Source: a virus | IMG/VR virus record: IMGVR_UViG_3300031722_000011 | Location: 39,444-103,443 of that record | Length of the DNA stretch: 64,000 bases | Reading direction: 5' to 3' (one strand) | In this document: one piece after another, positions 24,301 to 33,012 of the stretch | Layout: each line of letters starts with the position of its first letter | Position numbering within the stretch: position 1 is the stretch's first letter | Translations under genes and position numbers: made by a program | The notes under the pieces: generated by a model | Seen by the model: the letters and a program-made list of their open reading frames with translations, nothing else | Database searches by the model: none | What the model was told of the DNA's origin: nothing

Positions 24301-24505
24301 TAGTAAATTAAATAGTTATTCTTCTTCAACTGGTGTTTCAACAAGTACTAGTAACTCCACAACTAATAATAGCAATAAGTCAACAACAAGTAGTACAAGC
24401 ATTGTAATAAACGGAGTAACTGTGAATGCAGATAATGCAGAAGATTTCCTAAGTAGTTTATTAACAAAAGCAAAGCAAACAAGTGTATTAAAATCAATAA
24501 ATTAA
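18314..24505 (+). CDS. tail tape measure protein
   Basis: The 2063-residue protein has a coiled-coil-like N-terminus. A conserved TP901-type tape measure core follows at about 360-600 (SIRRTLSNAGIYMGTYQAIN... and TQMRDLAKVSSATTEQLSKF). Hydrophobic stretches at about 709-742 and 770-790 could form the pore through the host membrane. A long Lys/Glu/Asp coiled coil covers about 1450-1700, and a Ser/Thr-rich end about 2000-2050. Tape measure length sets tail length, so this predicts a long flexible tail. No peptidoglycan hydrolase motif was evident. Confidence 0.85.
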   Translation: MAGQYKNSISLGIKLQPTSEVQIELKTAIEQLNKNSSIDLKIDTTQINQSLKDFSSTLMNVGDQLKSHFNMHGVSDEIDMLQKKITKVKGSSLDIGDGSKGFDELQQRAKVIRETVDELAKISFNTTKSGSVKDASITYTDNMGKLVTETMKWKNVSGDAENEVKRVFTTTNIAVSENIKTLENYKQKLEETKSKMQSSLNTLSSNSKNSNNLNGFIDESVIKSIQSRLNSINTNTADSEIKELQNTIKNLGSSESQIVRVQNAILKLENGLTNLRGKYSGLVGDSSSKAELSNYISQIENLKKVLSSLNNGDSLNGAKISQEIGKGTNASRELSTAVKNSSNALKLATTDSESFGQSIRRTLSNAGIYMGTYQAINMITSALKDGIKNIIDIDTQMRDLAKVSSATTEQLSKFSQVANKIAINVGTSTESVISATTYYSKLGYSIEEASKRAEKASIFANVADMGIDDASKALITIQKGFDLNSLEDMNRVMDVANAVGNNYSSTSQNVAEGLRRMGNAMKEAGNSYEQSVGLFVAGNASVQDAEVVGNAIKTITMRLRGMKTEIDETGIPATKLRQAIKDVTATTGQEIDIMKDDNTFKSTYQQMTELSQVYPKLTDAQRSYLQYVIAGQRQGNIFSGMMTNMKEGTDAYTTALNSNGSAMREQQIFMNSIEGKLNKLKETFKQFWVSTISSDSVKNMVDGLTSVVSIFGNLPSIVGLATTAFLIFKGQAIIGAISGLMQYATTLTSVISRVGLMKIAIGELSIAMSTNPFGLLAIGITTAVIALDLFGTSTEQAKQKNEELLKSIQQSKTDISSLEQLKTQYENLNKELDNGSLSTEQAKQKKQELSGVYQKLIQLAPELEGLLNSESEDYKNQSKAIQNIIDLKKQEMALKSEKYFDDNSISDKTIQQKIEQMKRYRQMMESNAKYATMSDEELKNNNALGWSSGDTVRDQNKHSELQNKQKLMDINQELQTIMTNYNTLNGMGLKSPISNEMINSIKEASSSMDVYGKEIKTTSSNANSNTKLVSEAMNQIRQGSSVSSETISKISQSYPNLGINASNAKQKIQELNKAISDTPSVDDQTNKEQENANAIANATKEYGKSTEAIAKMQGYLDKINKTHSLTPTLVTQISKAYPELASQVGNVTQLEESLKQKIQEQADSQLANYEIMMGSDQEFYSQKIKNNQSFEDSLNAFLNSFVTNSEDAYNIDTNNYKTLNELKQGIQGDFGESINQWLSQYVDTSVKGYSIDLSNFKSLADAKQGILKILKGEMDKLNQAMATMTKNIADQAKAIDNAKSSDVNSLNSEKLYGKDIQALESLADKQKQVQGGINDFNASFDKFGIAEKGLSGGSIGNGGTGTPAKDTSKADAKKAEKELEDSEKKMIDNITDAYNKAKDIISNDIEEIDAKITGLGDIDDSNFTQKVSLVNDKIGEQKKIVDEADKQLQALKNTTVTTADAQESLENATLKASKELRQESLEVAKLQSEIEKTDIDELKKMYEDQKSIETETLEANQKAQTDKIESIKQAQEDAHNQIMNDYEDELTALDNKSKKLDEDNDKIERANELEKEKNDLLEKQKELSNLESQKTVKTLKQDSSGAWSYVGEVDTTAIATKQKEVTEAQKTLDDTNRKNALDDAKKEIEDKKTVIEAEKTAEDDLYKKKKEYLDKYSDDLKESQDRDTKRLENNYSDIEKMAKDTLKKLEEEHNNDWNAISDSISLTLTRTKKALEDLTTLRANFTTSEANDAINSGDVSGYVTKNKDKMNLKANVDESDIDAHLSAISDNADEATTSITILNKTYDELLSKKSISNITEADINDKKVQVQKTVDIDNEGLTNTLNNLKTINATIEAEIDSHYAKLLDKQNISQQSEMDSLKVFAEEYTTYYNKFLELVQTVNDFRFNNIVVNVQSSVDNVLQGLEVIAKAYEKYAKAYNIMHPKDKISSSVDISDVQSANNTYKQSVTGYQANVLASYSTESFEKYASQIGSGIGDSIVSKLNSYSSSTGVSTSTSNSTTNNSNKSTTSSTSIVINGVTVNADNAEDFLSSLLTKAKQTSVLKSIN

Positions 24506-24510
24506 ATAAT

Positions 24511-24540
24511 AGAGATACTAGATAATATTTTAGTATCTCT
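24511..24540 (+). terminator. hairpin after the tape measure gene
   Basis: A perfect 10-bp stem AGAGATACTA/TAGTATCTCT has a 10-nt loop. The T tract is poor, so it may act as an RNA-stabilising or attenuating hairpin. Confidence 0.55.
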
Positions 24541-24562
24541 TACTCTATAAGGAGGAATTATA

Positions 24563-24838
24563 ATGTCCCTACATAAAGATTTAATAGAAACAATAGATAT
24601 TAGAATTCAAAAATATTTAAATGAATTTACTTATACAACTGAAAAAATTGGAGTAATAACTTCCTTAATAGATGGAAATGAAAAACACAAAGTAAAAATT
24701 GATGGAGTAGAATATGATATTCCCAAAAAGAATAATGATAATACAGTTTACCAAATAGGAGATAATGTTATTATACGTTTTTTCAATGGGAATTTTAGTA
24801 GAAAATATATAGAATGTAAAAAACCAAATTGGAAATAG
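24563..24838 (+). CDS. small beta-rich tail protein
   Basis: The 91-residue protein has an N-terminal helix, then VKIDGVEYDIPKK...YQIGDNVIIRFFNGNFSRKYIEC, which has the look of a small OB/SH3-like barrel. It lies between the tape measure and the hub-like gene, with a strong AAGGAGGA ribosome binding site. It may be a baseplate or hub accessory (PBSX XkdS/DUF2577-like in position). The family was not confirmed. Confidence 0.45.
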   Translation: MSLHKDLIETIDIRIQKYLNEFTYTTEKIGVITSLIDGNEKHKVKIDGVEYDIPKKNNDNTVYQIGDNVIIRFFNGNFSRKYIECKKPNWK

Positions 24839-24875
24839 AATAAATTATTACATAAATGAAAGGAGGATTACTAAA

Positions 24876-26024
24876 ATGTCAACTAATGCTCAAGAAATAT
24901 GTGCAAGGTCTAGGAACAAAAAAACGTTAGTTAAAGTACAACTTTTAGATAGTAATTATAATGTAGTAGATGAATTACAGGGAAAAGCTACTAGTGGAAG
25001 TATAACTATAAAAAATAGTGTAGATAGTAATTATAGTAGGCGTAGTGGCAGTTTAGACATGGTACTTACAAAAGATTTAAGTACGCAGTATTATAAAATT
25101 GATTTAATACATAAGGTGAGAGTAATAATTACTGTTACTGACATTATCACATCTATATCTGCTGATTACAACATGGGTATTTTTGTTTTAAGTAATCCTC
25201 AAATATTAAAATCAACTACAGATCAAAAGATAACAATTAGTTTAGTAGATTTAATGTCACAATATGATGGTACTTTTGGAGGAAGTCTTGACGAAAGTAT
25301 GACTACAAAAGTAACAAGTGGGACTAATATATCAACAGCAATACAAACAACTGCTATTAATATCATGGGCATATCAGTAGATAAAATGAAAATAGAAGCG
25401 ACAAGTTTGGTTACAATTGAGGAAATATCTTCATCTCCTGAGTCTAATGTTACTGACCATTTAAAATCAATTATGGACGATGCTTTAAATTATGATTTAT
25501 ATTTCAATGAGGACGGTATATTAGTTTTTGAATATATAAATGATAGGACAACTGATGCTATATTTCAAGAGTTTATTGAATCAGACGTAGTAGTTTCATA
25601 TGAAGTAGATGAAGATTTTACAAATGCTCGTAACGTGGTCAATATTATTGGTGAAACAATAGAAAATTCAACAATACAACAAAAAGGACAATATAAAGAG
25701 ACTAATCTGAATAATCCTTTAAATATTTATAGTAAATATGGAGAAAAGCCAATAACAATAACTAATGATAAATTGCAAACTACTGAACAATGTAATAATC
25801 AAGCAAAATATGAATGTCAAAAGAGAACAAACTATAAAGAAAAATTATCAATGGAAATATTACAAGATTTTAGATTACAACCAAATAAGAAAATAAAAGT
25901 AAAATATACTTCAGATAATTTGATTATAGATAATGATTATCTTGTAGATGAGATTTCTATAGACCTAAAAGTAGGTGGGTTAATGACCTTAACTAATCAC
26001 AAGATATATTATCCAAGCACATAA
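24876..26024 (+). CDS. tail hub/baseplate protein (gp27/XkdQ-like)
   Basis: The 382-residue beta-rich protein has a distinctive opening (SGSITIKNSVDSNYSRRSGSLDMVL), a centre LKSIMDDALNYDLYFNEDGILVFE and a C-terminus with NDYLVDEISIDLKVGGLMTLTNHKIYYPST. This is the character of tail hub proteins of PBSX/Mu type (XkdQ, gp27, gpD). It follows the tape measure, as expected. The family call is from pattern and order. Confidence 0.55.
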   Translation: MSTNAQEICARSRNKKTLVKVQLLDSNYNVVDELQGKATSGSITIKNSVDSNYSRRSGSLDMVLTKDLSTQYYKIDLIHKVRVIITVTDIITSISADYNMGIFVLSNPQILKSTTDQKITISLVDLMSQYDGTFGGSLDESMTTKVTSGTNISTAIQTTAINIMGISVDKMKIEATSLVTIEEISSSPESNVTDHLKSIMDDALNYDLYFNEDGILVFEYINDRTTDAIFQEFIESDVVVSYEVDEDFTNARNVVNIIGETIENSTIQQKGQYKETNLNNPLNIYSKYGEKPITITNDKLQTTEQCNNQAKYECQKRTNYKEKLSMEILQDFRLQPNKKIKVKYTSDNLIIDNDYLVDEISIDLKVGGLMTLTNHKIYYPST

Positions 26025-26083
26025 ATCGTAGATTTTAACATGATTTAAATAAATTAAAAAAATAGAAAGGAGTTGAAAAATGA

Positions 26084-28771
26084 TTGATTAATAAGATAAA
26101 ATTAGGGACACTTTTTATGAATGGTGTGCAAGTTAAATTTAATCAAAGTACACCTACACAATTTATTAATGGTGCAACATTAGAATTAAAAACTAGTAGT
26201 TCAGATTTAAATTATCAAATAGAATGGGTTAGTTTCACAGATGGAAGTAAAAATATATTGATTTCTGATAGAAATGTGCTATCTAACATTTCATATAATG
26301 ACTTATCAATTCAAGGTTTAATAAGTGGAAATACTATTGTAACATTGCAGAATATAAAATATAAAGTTCTTTTAATGGCTTCTGATGAATATGATAAGTA
26401 TTTGTTAAATTCTATAAACCTAAATACATTATTAACTCCTACAACTTTAGATGAAACAAATGGTGGTTATTCGGATAGTACAATATCATCTAGTGATTCT
26501 AATAATTTATGGAATTGGTGGAAAACTCCTTGTTTAACTCAAACATTGACAAGCAGTAATAATATAATACGCGGTGGAAATACAATTAATGCTTCAAGTA
26601 CAATAAATGTAAATACAAAATCTAACTGGCGTTTAATGTTATCTCAATATAATACACCACCTACTATATCAGACTCAGATACTACATTAGGTAGTTATAC
26701 ATCTAATATAGTAAAGGCTTATACAATTACTGATCCTGATGATGATTTGTTTAAAATTGTAGAAATGATTGATTCGAATACAAATATTAGAACATTAGAA
26801 AATCAATCTTCAAAAAATGAATTTACTTTTACACTATCAACTGAACAATGGAAGAGTTTAAGTGCAGGCGTTCATACAATAAATATAGTGGTTACAGATA
26901 GTTATGGAAATATTGCTACAAGAAATTGGTTATTCAACAAAGTTGTAGATTCAACTGTGGGTACATCATCAGCTTTAACAAGACCTGTAATAGTGACACC
27001 TAGTAATTCACTATCTTTATCCCCTTTTGATGCTACATTTGATGAAATTATCTCTTTTACAGTAACAGGTGGAGATATGGTTTATGCTAATGAAATAAAT
27101 ATTATAGATAATTCAAATTCATCTATAATTGTTTATAATAAAAAAGTTGAGTCCTTTGATTTTGAAAACATTATACCAAAGAATACATTAATTAATGGAA
27201 AGACATACCAAATTAAAATACGTACTTATAATACAAGTGGACAATATAGTGCATGGAGTGATACTGTTTTGGTAAAAGCACTAACCACACCACAATTATT
27301 AGTAACAACTATTGTAGATGATATGATACAAACGCCTAATCCTGTAATGCAAGCTACGTATTATCAAGCAGATAATGATAGTGTATATAGTTATGTATTC
27401 AATCTATTAAAAGATGGGGTACAAGTAGATTCTAGTAATGTTTTATTAGACAAAGCTTTGCAATACCAATTTTCTAACTTAGATAATAAGGCAAATTACG
27501 TGATAGAATTAAAAATTCAAACTGCAAGTGGAATGATAGCGACAATACAGAAAAGCTTTTACTGTATATATTTACAATCTAAATTACCCGCAGTAATGAC
27601 TTTAATCAATGATAATGCTACAGGTAGTGTTAAAATAACTACTTATGTCAGACAGATACTTGGAAGAGTATATAGTGGTGATAATGTGACTTATATAGAT
27701 GGTGAGTGGGCAAATCTACATAATTCTACTGTAATTTGGGACTCCGATGGTGCATTTAGGTTAGATGGTGATTGGACTGCTAAAATATGGGCAAGAGACT
27801 TAGAAGATAATGATGTTATGCTTGTGAAATTTACTTTAGATGATGGAAATTATATTCAATTGACTAGATGGGGAAATATGTTCTCATTAACAAAGATAGT
27901 TAATGGAATCAAATTATATGAATTACATAAAACTATAGAAGGTGACATATTATCAACTGACGAATTATATTTCTTTATTCAAAATGATGTAGATTTAGGT
28001 TTAATGAACTTTGATGTAAAGCGAATAACTGACGGAAGAAGCACATGGTTCACTAAAAGTCATACAGAAGATGTAATACCTAGTTATGCTAATATAGATG
28101 GATTTTTAAGCCAATTAGATAGTAAATTTGTTAGTTTATTAAAAGATAAAATTATAGATGGTGAAATAATGAAAGTTCGTATACCTTCTATGAATGATTT
28201 CTCATCTACACCTTCAATAGGAACATCTGCCAAAATAGGTCAATTAATAATAGGACAAGCTATACTTGGCGATTCATCAACTAATGAATTTAATGCAATG
28301 TTATCAAATGGCAATTATTTTACAAGAGATATTTCAATAGATGATAGCAATAAGTTAATAGCTATTAATAATATTGGAAAGAAATATAATGCCTTTCCAA
28401 ATGACAAAACAATAGGAATAAGAATCATGGTAGACATTCCAAGTACAACAAAAGTATCAACCATAAAAGACCGTACCGATGATTGTTATTTTATTACGAC
28501 AAAAATTTTCAATTTATTTGATATACAACAAATATCTAATTTAAAAGTTGGGGATGGAATAAAAAGTAATAGTATCAGATATAAAGAAAATGTCATCAAA
28601 TTTACAATAAATAATATAGATTCAATTAATAATACTATTACTTTAATTAGTGATGTGATTGATATGGGAAAAGAATTTGATGCAAGTGAATCTGTATATA
28701 TAAATGGTAATCCAAATTGGAATACATCAAATTTACAACAATGGCTAAATAGTAATGTAAAAATAGGCTAG
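26084..28771 (+). CDS. large tail/baseplate protein with Fn3-like and carbohydrate-binding-like domains
   Basis: The 895-residue gene starts at a TTG (26084) about 11 nt after AAAGGAG, because an earlier ATG at 26080 reads into a stop after three codons. Residues about 30-185 resemble a domain with a WNWWKTPCLTQ motif. Fn3/Ig-like repeats cover about 195-490 (TPPTISDSDTTLG; TRPVIVTPSNSLSLSPFDATF). A beta-sandwich at about 500-650 (YVRQILGRVYSGDNVTYIDGEW) follows, and the C-terminus ends GNPNWNTSNLQQWLNS. It probably forms the tail tip that contacts the cell surface. No catalytic site was seen. Confidence 0.55.
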   Translation: MINKIKLGTLFMNGVQVKFNQSTPTQFINGATLELKTSSSDLNYQIEWVSFTDGSKNILISDRNVLSNISYNDLSIQGLISGNTIVTLQNIKYKVLLMASDEYDKYLLNSINLNTLLTPTTLDETNGGYSDSTISSSDSNNLWNWWKTPCLTQTLTSSNNIIRGGNTINASSTINVNTKSNWRLMLSQYNTPPTISDSDTTLGSYTSNIVKAYTITDPDDDLFKIVEMIDSNTNIRTLENQSSKNEFTFTLSTEQWKSLSAGVHTINIVVTDSYGNIATRNWLFNKVVDSTVGTSSALTRPVIVTPSNSLSLSPFDATFDEIISFTVTGGDMVYANEINIIDNSNSSIIVYNKKVESFDFENIIPKNTLINGKTYQIKIRTYNTSGQYSAWSDTVLVKALTTPQLLVTTIVDDMIQTPNPVMQATYYQADNDSVYSYVFNLLKDGVQVDSSNVLLDKALQYQFSNLDNKANYVIELKIQTASGMIATIQKSFYCIYLQSKLPAVMTLINDNATGSVKITTYVRQILGRVYSGDNVTYIDGEWANLHNSTVIWDSDGAFRLDGDWTAKIWARDLEDNDVMLVKFTLDDGNYIQLTRWGNMFSLTKIVNGIKLYELHKTIEGDILSTDELYFFIQNDVDLGLMNFDVKRITDGRSTWFTKSHTEDVIPSYANIDGFLSQLDSKFVSLLKDKIIDGEIMKVRIPSMNDFSSTPSIGTSAKIGQLIIGQAILGDSSTNEFNAMLSNGNYFTRDISIDDSNKLIAINNIGKKYNAFPNDKTIGIRIMVDIPSTTKVSTIKDRTDDCYFITTKIFNLFDIQQISNLKVGDGIKSNSIRYKENVIKFTINNIDSINNTITLISDVIDMGKEFDASESVYINGNPNWNTSNLQQWLNSNVKIG

Positions 28772-28827
28772 AGATTAATTTCTTTGGTCTATTTTTGTAT
28801 TAAAAAAAATAAGGAGGGAATTAGTAT

Positions 28828-30474
28828 ATGGCAATAACTATGACGGATAATGAAGCAATAAAGTGGTCTAGTTTTACTACAGATGATAATTTAACAATGG
28901 ACGATTTTATTGTATTTCAAGATATAGATAAAGCACATTCAGATATGATAGATAGATATTATGTATTAAAAAATAAGACATACACAACTGATGCAGAAAA
29001 AGCAGAAATGACAACTTTATTAACTAACTTACAAGAATATATGCCTACAAGCGAGACTTGGAATAAATTATGTGCATGTATAAGGACTATGCAAATGTAT
29101 ATGAGAGATGGAGTAGTAGTTTTCTACGAACAAAAACAACAAGAGTTTGAAAATTTACTTAAACAGTATAAAGATCGTGGTGATTGGAATTCAACTACAA
29201 CATTTGTTTTAGGTAATCTAGTAAAACATAATGGATATGGGTTTATGAGTATATATGATGGAAATAATTTAAATCATGAACCAAATGAAAATATATCTAG
29301 TGATACATATTGGACAAGATTTACCATCAAGGGAGATAAAGGAGATCCTAGTTTAAATATAAATTATAAAGGTGAATATTCATCAACTACTACTTATGCA
29401 ATAGGAGACGCTTGTAGTTACAATCAAATAATGTATTATGCCAAACAAAACGGAACAATAGGAATATTACCAACAGATAATACAAAATGGACATATATTG
29501 ATAAATTTGTTGTTAGTGCAACTCAACCAACAGATACTCATATGATATGGTGGGATACTACTATTAATAAATTAAAAAGATATAATGGTACTGATTGGGT
29601 AGTTCCAACAAATAATGCTAGTGATATATCAATAACTGACAGTGCTAACTATTTTACAAGTGGAAATGTTGAAGGTGCTTTATCAGAAGTAATGAATAAA
29701 GTAAATAATATTGATTTGACTGCTAGTAAAGTTGCAGTTGTTGATACTGCTAATTTATATAGTGGAAGTACTGCTGAAACATGTTTAGCTGAGGTGATGA
29801 CTAAAGCAAATTCAGCTTCTAGCAAGGCTGATACTGCACAATCTCAAGCAAATATAGCAACAAGTAAAGCTGACACAGCACAAGCAAGGGCAGATTCGGC
29901 TTTTACGTATGCCAATAACGGGAAAACTAGTGTTGCTGGTGTTGTTGGTAATTTATCAAGCAGTAACACATTTGCTGAAATCACAAATGAAATTCAATAT
30001 GATAAGAATATTTTAGCTGGTAATTTAGGGAATAAAGGTATTAGTGCTAGTAGTGGAGATACATTGAGAAATTTAGCTGGATTAGTAAATAATATAACTG
30101 TACAAAGTATGGGTGGAACTAATTATGCAAGTGGTGCAATTACATTAGAGTGTTCTGATACTTCAAATATTAACTGGGTTAATAATAATTTAACAATTAC
30201 TCTTCCTAATCTATCATTTACTCCAAAAGTATATTATGTAATCGCATACCCAAATAATAACACTACTCAATTTTATACTTATACTGCAATTAATATGACT
30301 GAAAGACCGGGATGGCGTGTTTTCCGTGGAAGTCATTATAATACAGCTACAATAACGTCAGCTTCGATTACCTTGCCAACCATTATAGTTGGAACAGATA
30401 CTAGTGGTGCAGTACAGTCTGCGTGGACTTACAACGGTACTAGTAAGACGGTGTGCTGGTATGCATACGCTTAA
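28828..30474 (+). CDS. tail fibre/baseplate protein with two chitin-binding-like modules
   Basis: The 548-residue protein has a helical N-terminus. Two CBM5/12-like modules follow: GDWNSTTTFVLGNLVKHNGYGFMSI (about 112-165) and KGEYSSTTTYAIGDACSYNQIMYYAK (about 187-230), separated by a collagen-like GDKGDP. A heptad stretch of Ala/Ser/Asp (about 330-365) and a beta-rich C-terminus complete it. It probably trimerises and binds wall glycans. The ribosome binding site is AAGGAGGG. Confidence 0.65.
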   Translation: MAITMTDNEAIKWSSFTTDDNLTMDDFIVFQDIDKAHSDMIDRYYVLKNKTYTTDAEKAEMTTLLTNLQEYMPTSETWNKLCACIRTMQMYMRDGVVVFYEQKQQEFENLLKQYKDRGDWNSTTTFVLGNLVKHNGYGFMSIYDGNNLNHEPNENISSDTYWTRFTIKGDKGDPSLNINYKGEYSSTTTYAIGDACSYNQIMYYAKQNGTIGILPTDNTKWTYIDKFVVSATQPTDTHMIWWDTTINKLKRYNGTDWVVPTNNASDISITDSANYFTSGNVEGALSEVMNKVNNIDLTASKVAVVDTANLYSGSTAETCLAEVMTKANSASSKADTAQSQANIATSKADTAQARADSAFTYANNGKTSVAGVVGNLSSSNTFAEITNEIQYDKNILAGNLGNKGISASSGDTLRNLAGLVNNITVQSMGGTNYASGAITLECSDTSNINWVNNNLTITLPNLSFTPKVYYVIAYPNNNTTQFYTYTAINMTERPGWRVFRGSHYNTATITSASITLPTIIVGTDTSGAVQSAWTYNGTSKTVCWYAYA

Positions 30475-30503
30475 TAAATTAAAATAAGTGAGGTGATAAT
30501 ATA

Positions 30504-31421
30504 ATGTTTATTACAAGAAAAGGATTCGGAAATGGAGAACCTTTCATTGGTAATTGTCACACTTCTAAAAAAGTATCTTCACTAATGGTATCCAATAGTA
30601 TATCTGATGAACTCAAAATAGATGAAACTTTGGATAGTACAAATTCAATAGCTAAAGAAGATTGGGGAATTGATACTGCATTTGATTGGAAAGCATTAAA
30701 TACACTTGAAGCAGGAAATGTTAGTGGTTCAGGTTCAAAAATACAAAAGATAAGATTTAAACGTAGAAAAGTTGGAGAATTGAAATGGGAAACTATGATA
30801 GATATAAACTATGACTTAAATATAGAAAATTATGATTTATTAGATTATCTCATTGAAAATAGTACATTGTATGAATACGCATTAGTTCCTATATTGCAAG
30901 GTTTTGAAGGTGTGGGAGTTACAAAAACAATAACAACAGAATATTTCTCAATGTTTTTAACTGGAAGAGATACAATTGGTGAGCTGAAGAATTACCCGTT
31001 AAGATTTGATTTAAAAACAAGCGAAATAAAATTAAATGAAGACAAAGTTTATCAAAAGACATTATCTTCAAAATTTCCTGCATTATTGTGTGGTGAAAGT
31101 AAATATTTAACAGGAAATATAAATGTAAAAATAATTTCACCTACAACTGAGAATGATAATGGAAAGGTAGATATAAAAGCTGAAAAAGTATATAGGGAGG
31201 CATTTGAGTCATTTATACATAGTGGAAAACCGATTTTAATACGGAATCACAGTTTATACATATTAGGCACTATTGGAGAGCCAAGTAAAAATCCTTCATT
31301 TGACGAGGAAACAGGATTTTCTATATATGACTATTCACTTTCTTTCACCGAGTGTGGTGATGCTAAAGATATGAACACATTACAAAACAACGGATTAACT
31401 TATGATATTAACTTAAATTAA
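30504..31421 (+). CDS. tail-associated structural protein, unknown
   Basis: The 305-residue beta-rich protein ends in FSIYDYSLSFTECGDAKDMN. It lies in the fibre cluster and has a GTGAGGTGA ribosome binding site. The sequence shows long beta stretches without an enzyme motif, like baseplate adaptor proteins that carry receptor-binding fibres. No family is recognised. Confidence 0.5.
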   Translation: MFITRKGFGNGEPFIGNCHTSKKVSSLMVSNSISDELKIDETLDSTNSIAKEDWGIDTAFDWKALNTLEAGNVSGSGSKIQKIRFKRRKVGELKWETMIDINYDLNIENYDLLDYLIENSTLYEYALVPILQGFEGVGVTKTITTEYFSMFLTGRDTIGELKNYPLRFDLKTSEIKLNEDKVYQKTLSSKFPALLCGESKYLTGNINVKIISPTTENDNGKVDIKAEKVYREAFESFIHSGKPILIRNHSLYILGTIGEPSKNPSFDEETGFSIYDYSLSFTECGDAKDMNTLQNNGLTYDINLN

Positions 31422-31450
31422 ATAAATTATAAACGAAGGTGATGAAAAAA

Positions 31451-32917
31451 TTGAATACATTGAGAAAAATAAATTTAAAAGATGGCGAAGTATTGCACTC
31501 ATCAACTTTTGATATAATAAATGAAAATTTTGAATCAATGATAAATACTATCAACAACAGTTATTTATCTAATATTTCATTAGAATCAGAAATAATATGG
31601 AAAAATCAATCAAATGGCAAAGAGCCTATATACTCAAGTCCAATACTAAAAACATTATCAACAGGAGTTAAAGCCTTAATATACACTAGTTGGGACTGGT
31701 ATATTTATTGTAGAAATGCAAATACAGGTGAACTCATTTGGCGTTATGCTACAGGTGATGTCTGTTATGGACGTTGCCAAGCCGAAGATGTAAATAATGA
31801 TGGTAAAATAGAGATATTTGGAGCTTCACATGATGGTACTATTTACTGTTTAAGTGAAAGTGGTACTCTACTTTGGTCATTTAAAAACCTTTACGATAGA
31901 GAAGGAATTGGTGAAGTTAAAACTGCTGGAAGTTATTTTTTAGAAGACACAACTAAATCGTGGGTAGCTAATTCATTTATACGAGGAGTTCAAGGACTCA
32001 ACGCAAGTGTTCAAATAACAAGTGGAACTGGTAATGGTCAAATATTAGAGATATCTGGAGTTGAATCAAATAAATTATGGTTCTATGACAATTGGACAAC
32101 TGTTCCCGACAGTACAAGTACGTATAAAATTATACCCAAGTATACAAGCGATATAAATTATCAACATTGTGGAACATTGAGTGAAGAAGATACAGTTTAC
32201 TATCTATATATAACTGGATTTGACGGACAATTAGTTAAAATTAAAGCTAGTGATGGACGTTTAATATTTAAAAAGTCTATCCTTGAAGGTATCGAACCTT
32301 ACCCTATAGTTTTAGATGTAAATAATGATGGTATTTTAGAAGTTTTAATTAACTGTTTAGATAAACATGTATATTGCTTAAAAGCTACTGATGGTTCGGT
32401 TGTATGGTCTACCTCTTTTGTTGAGGGTAATGACAGTTTCTTATCTGTAAAAGATATTGATAATGACGGTATTTTAGAAGTATTAGTATCTAGTAGGGAT
32501 AATAGAGTTTACATACTAAATGGAAATACAGGAGTGGTAAAAAATTATACCAAGGATGTAGGTGGAGATATAGATTGTCGTCCGTTAGTTGAAAATTCAT
32601 TAGATGGTTTTGTATGTGGAAGTGATACTGGTTATATTTGTGGATATGATAAGACTGGTGAATGTGAATGGGTTTACAAAGCTATGGATTCTACTAATAC
32701 AAGTATGATATCAGCAATATTAAATGAAAGTTTGATATTAATTCAAGGAGATCAGATTGGAGGTCTTCATTTCTTAAATGTAAATGGAAAACTCATAAAA
32801 CAAATGTGTATTCGAGGTGGAATAGAAGGAACGCCATGTATAGAGCAATATGATAGGTATTTTATCTTATATATTACAACAATTGAAGGATGGACATATG
32901 CAATTAAAATATCATAA
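31451..32917 (+). CDS. receptor-binding protein candidate with FG-GAP/PQQ-like beta-propeller
   Basis: I place the start at the TTG at 31451 (GAAGGTGA, spacing 9); an ATG at 31442 lies too close to the Shine-Dalgarno. The product has about 488 residues. Residues about 1-40 share an anchor motif with the next fibre gene (INLKDGEVLHSSTFDIINEN). The rest is built from blades with Asp-Xaa-Asn-Xaa-Asp-Gly loops (EDVNNDGKIEIFGASHDGTIYCLSESG; LDVNNDGILEVLINC; KDIDNDGILEVLVSSRDNRVYIL). These are calcium-binding FG-GAP/PQQ-like propeller repeats, unusual for a phage fibre. Confidence 0.65.
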   Translation: MNTLRKINLKDGEVLHSSTFDIINENFESMINTINNSYLSNISLESEIIWKNQSNGKEPIYSSPILKTLSTGVKALIYTSWDWYIYCRNANTGELIWRYATGDVCYGRCQAEDVNNDGKIEIFGASHDGTIYCLSESGTLLWSFKNLYDREGIGEVKTAGSYFLEDTTKSWVANSFIRGVQGLNASVQITSGTGNGQILEISGVESNKLWFYDNWTTVPDSTSTYKIIPKYTSDINYQHCGTLSEEDTVYYLYITGFDGQLVKIKASDGRLIFKKSILEGIEPYPIVLDVNNDGILEVLINCLDKHVYCLKATDGSVVWSTSFVEGNDSFLSVKDIDNDGILEVLVSSRDNRVYILNGNTGVVKNYTKDVGGDIDCRPLVENSLDGFVCGSDTGYICGYDKTGECEWVYKAMDSTNTSMISAILNESLILIQGDQIGGLHFLNVNGKLIKQMCIRGGIEGTPCIEQYDRYFILYITTIEGWTYAIKIS

Positions 32918-32945
32918 AAATAATAAATTATATTATTACGTAAAT

Positions 32946-32974
32946 AAAAGACTTAGAGAAATCTAGGTCTTTTA
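32946..32974 (+). terminator. intrinsic terminator between fibre genes
   Basis: A 12-bp stem AAAAGACTTAGA/TCTAGGTCTTTT with one G-U pair and a 4-nt loop. It is nearly the same sequence as the terminator at 17663. Confidence 0.7.
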
Positions 32975-33012
32975 TTATATAAAAAATAAAATATGAAAGG
33001 AATGATTTAATT

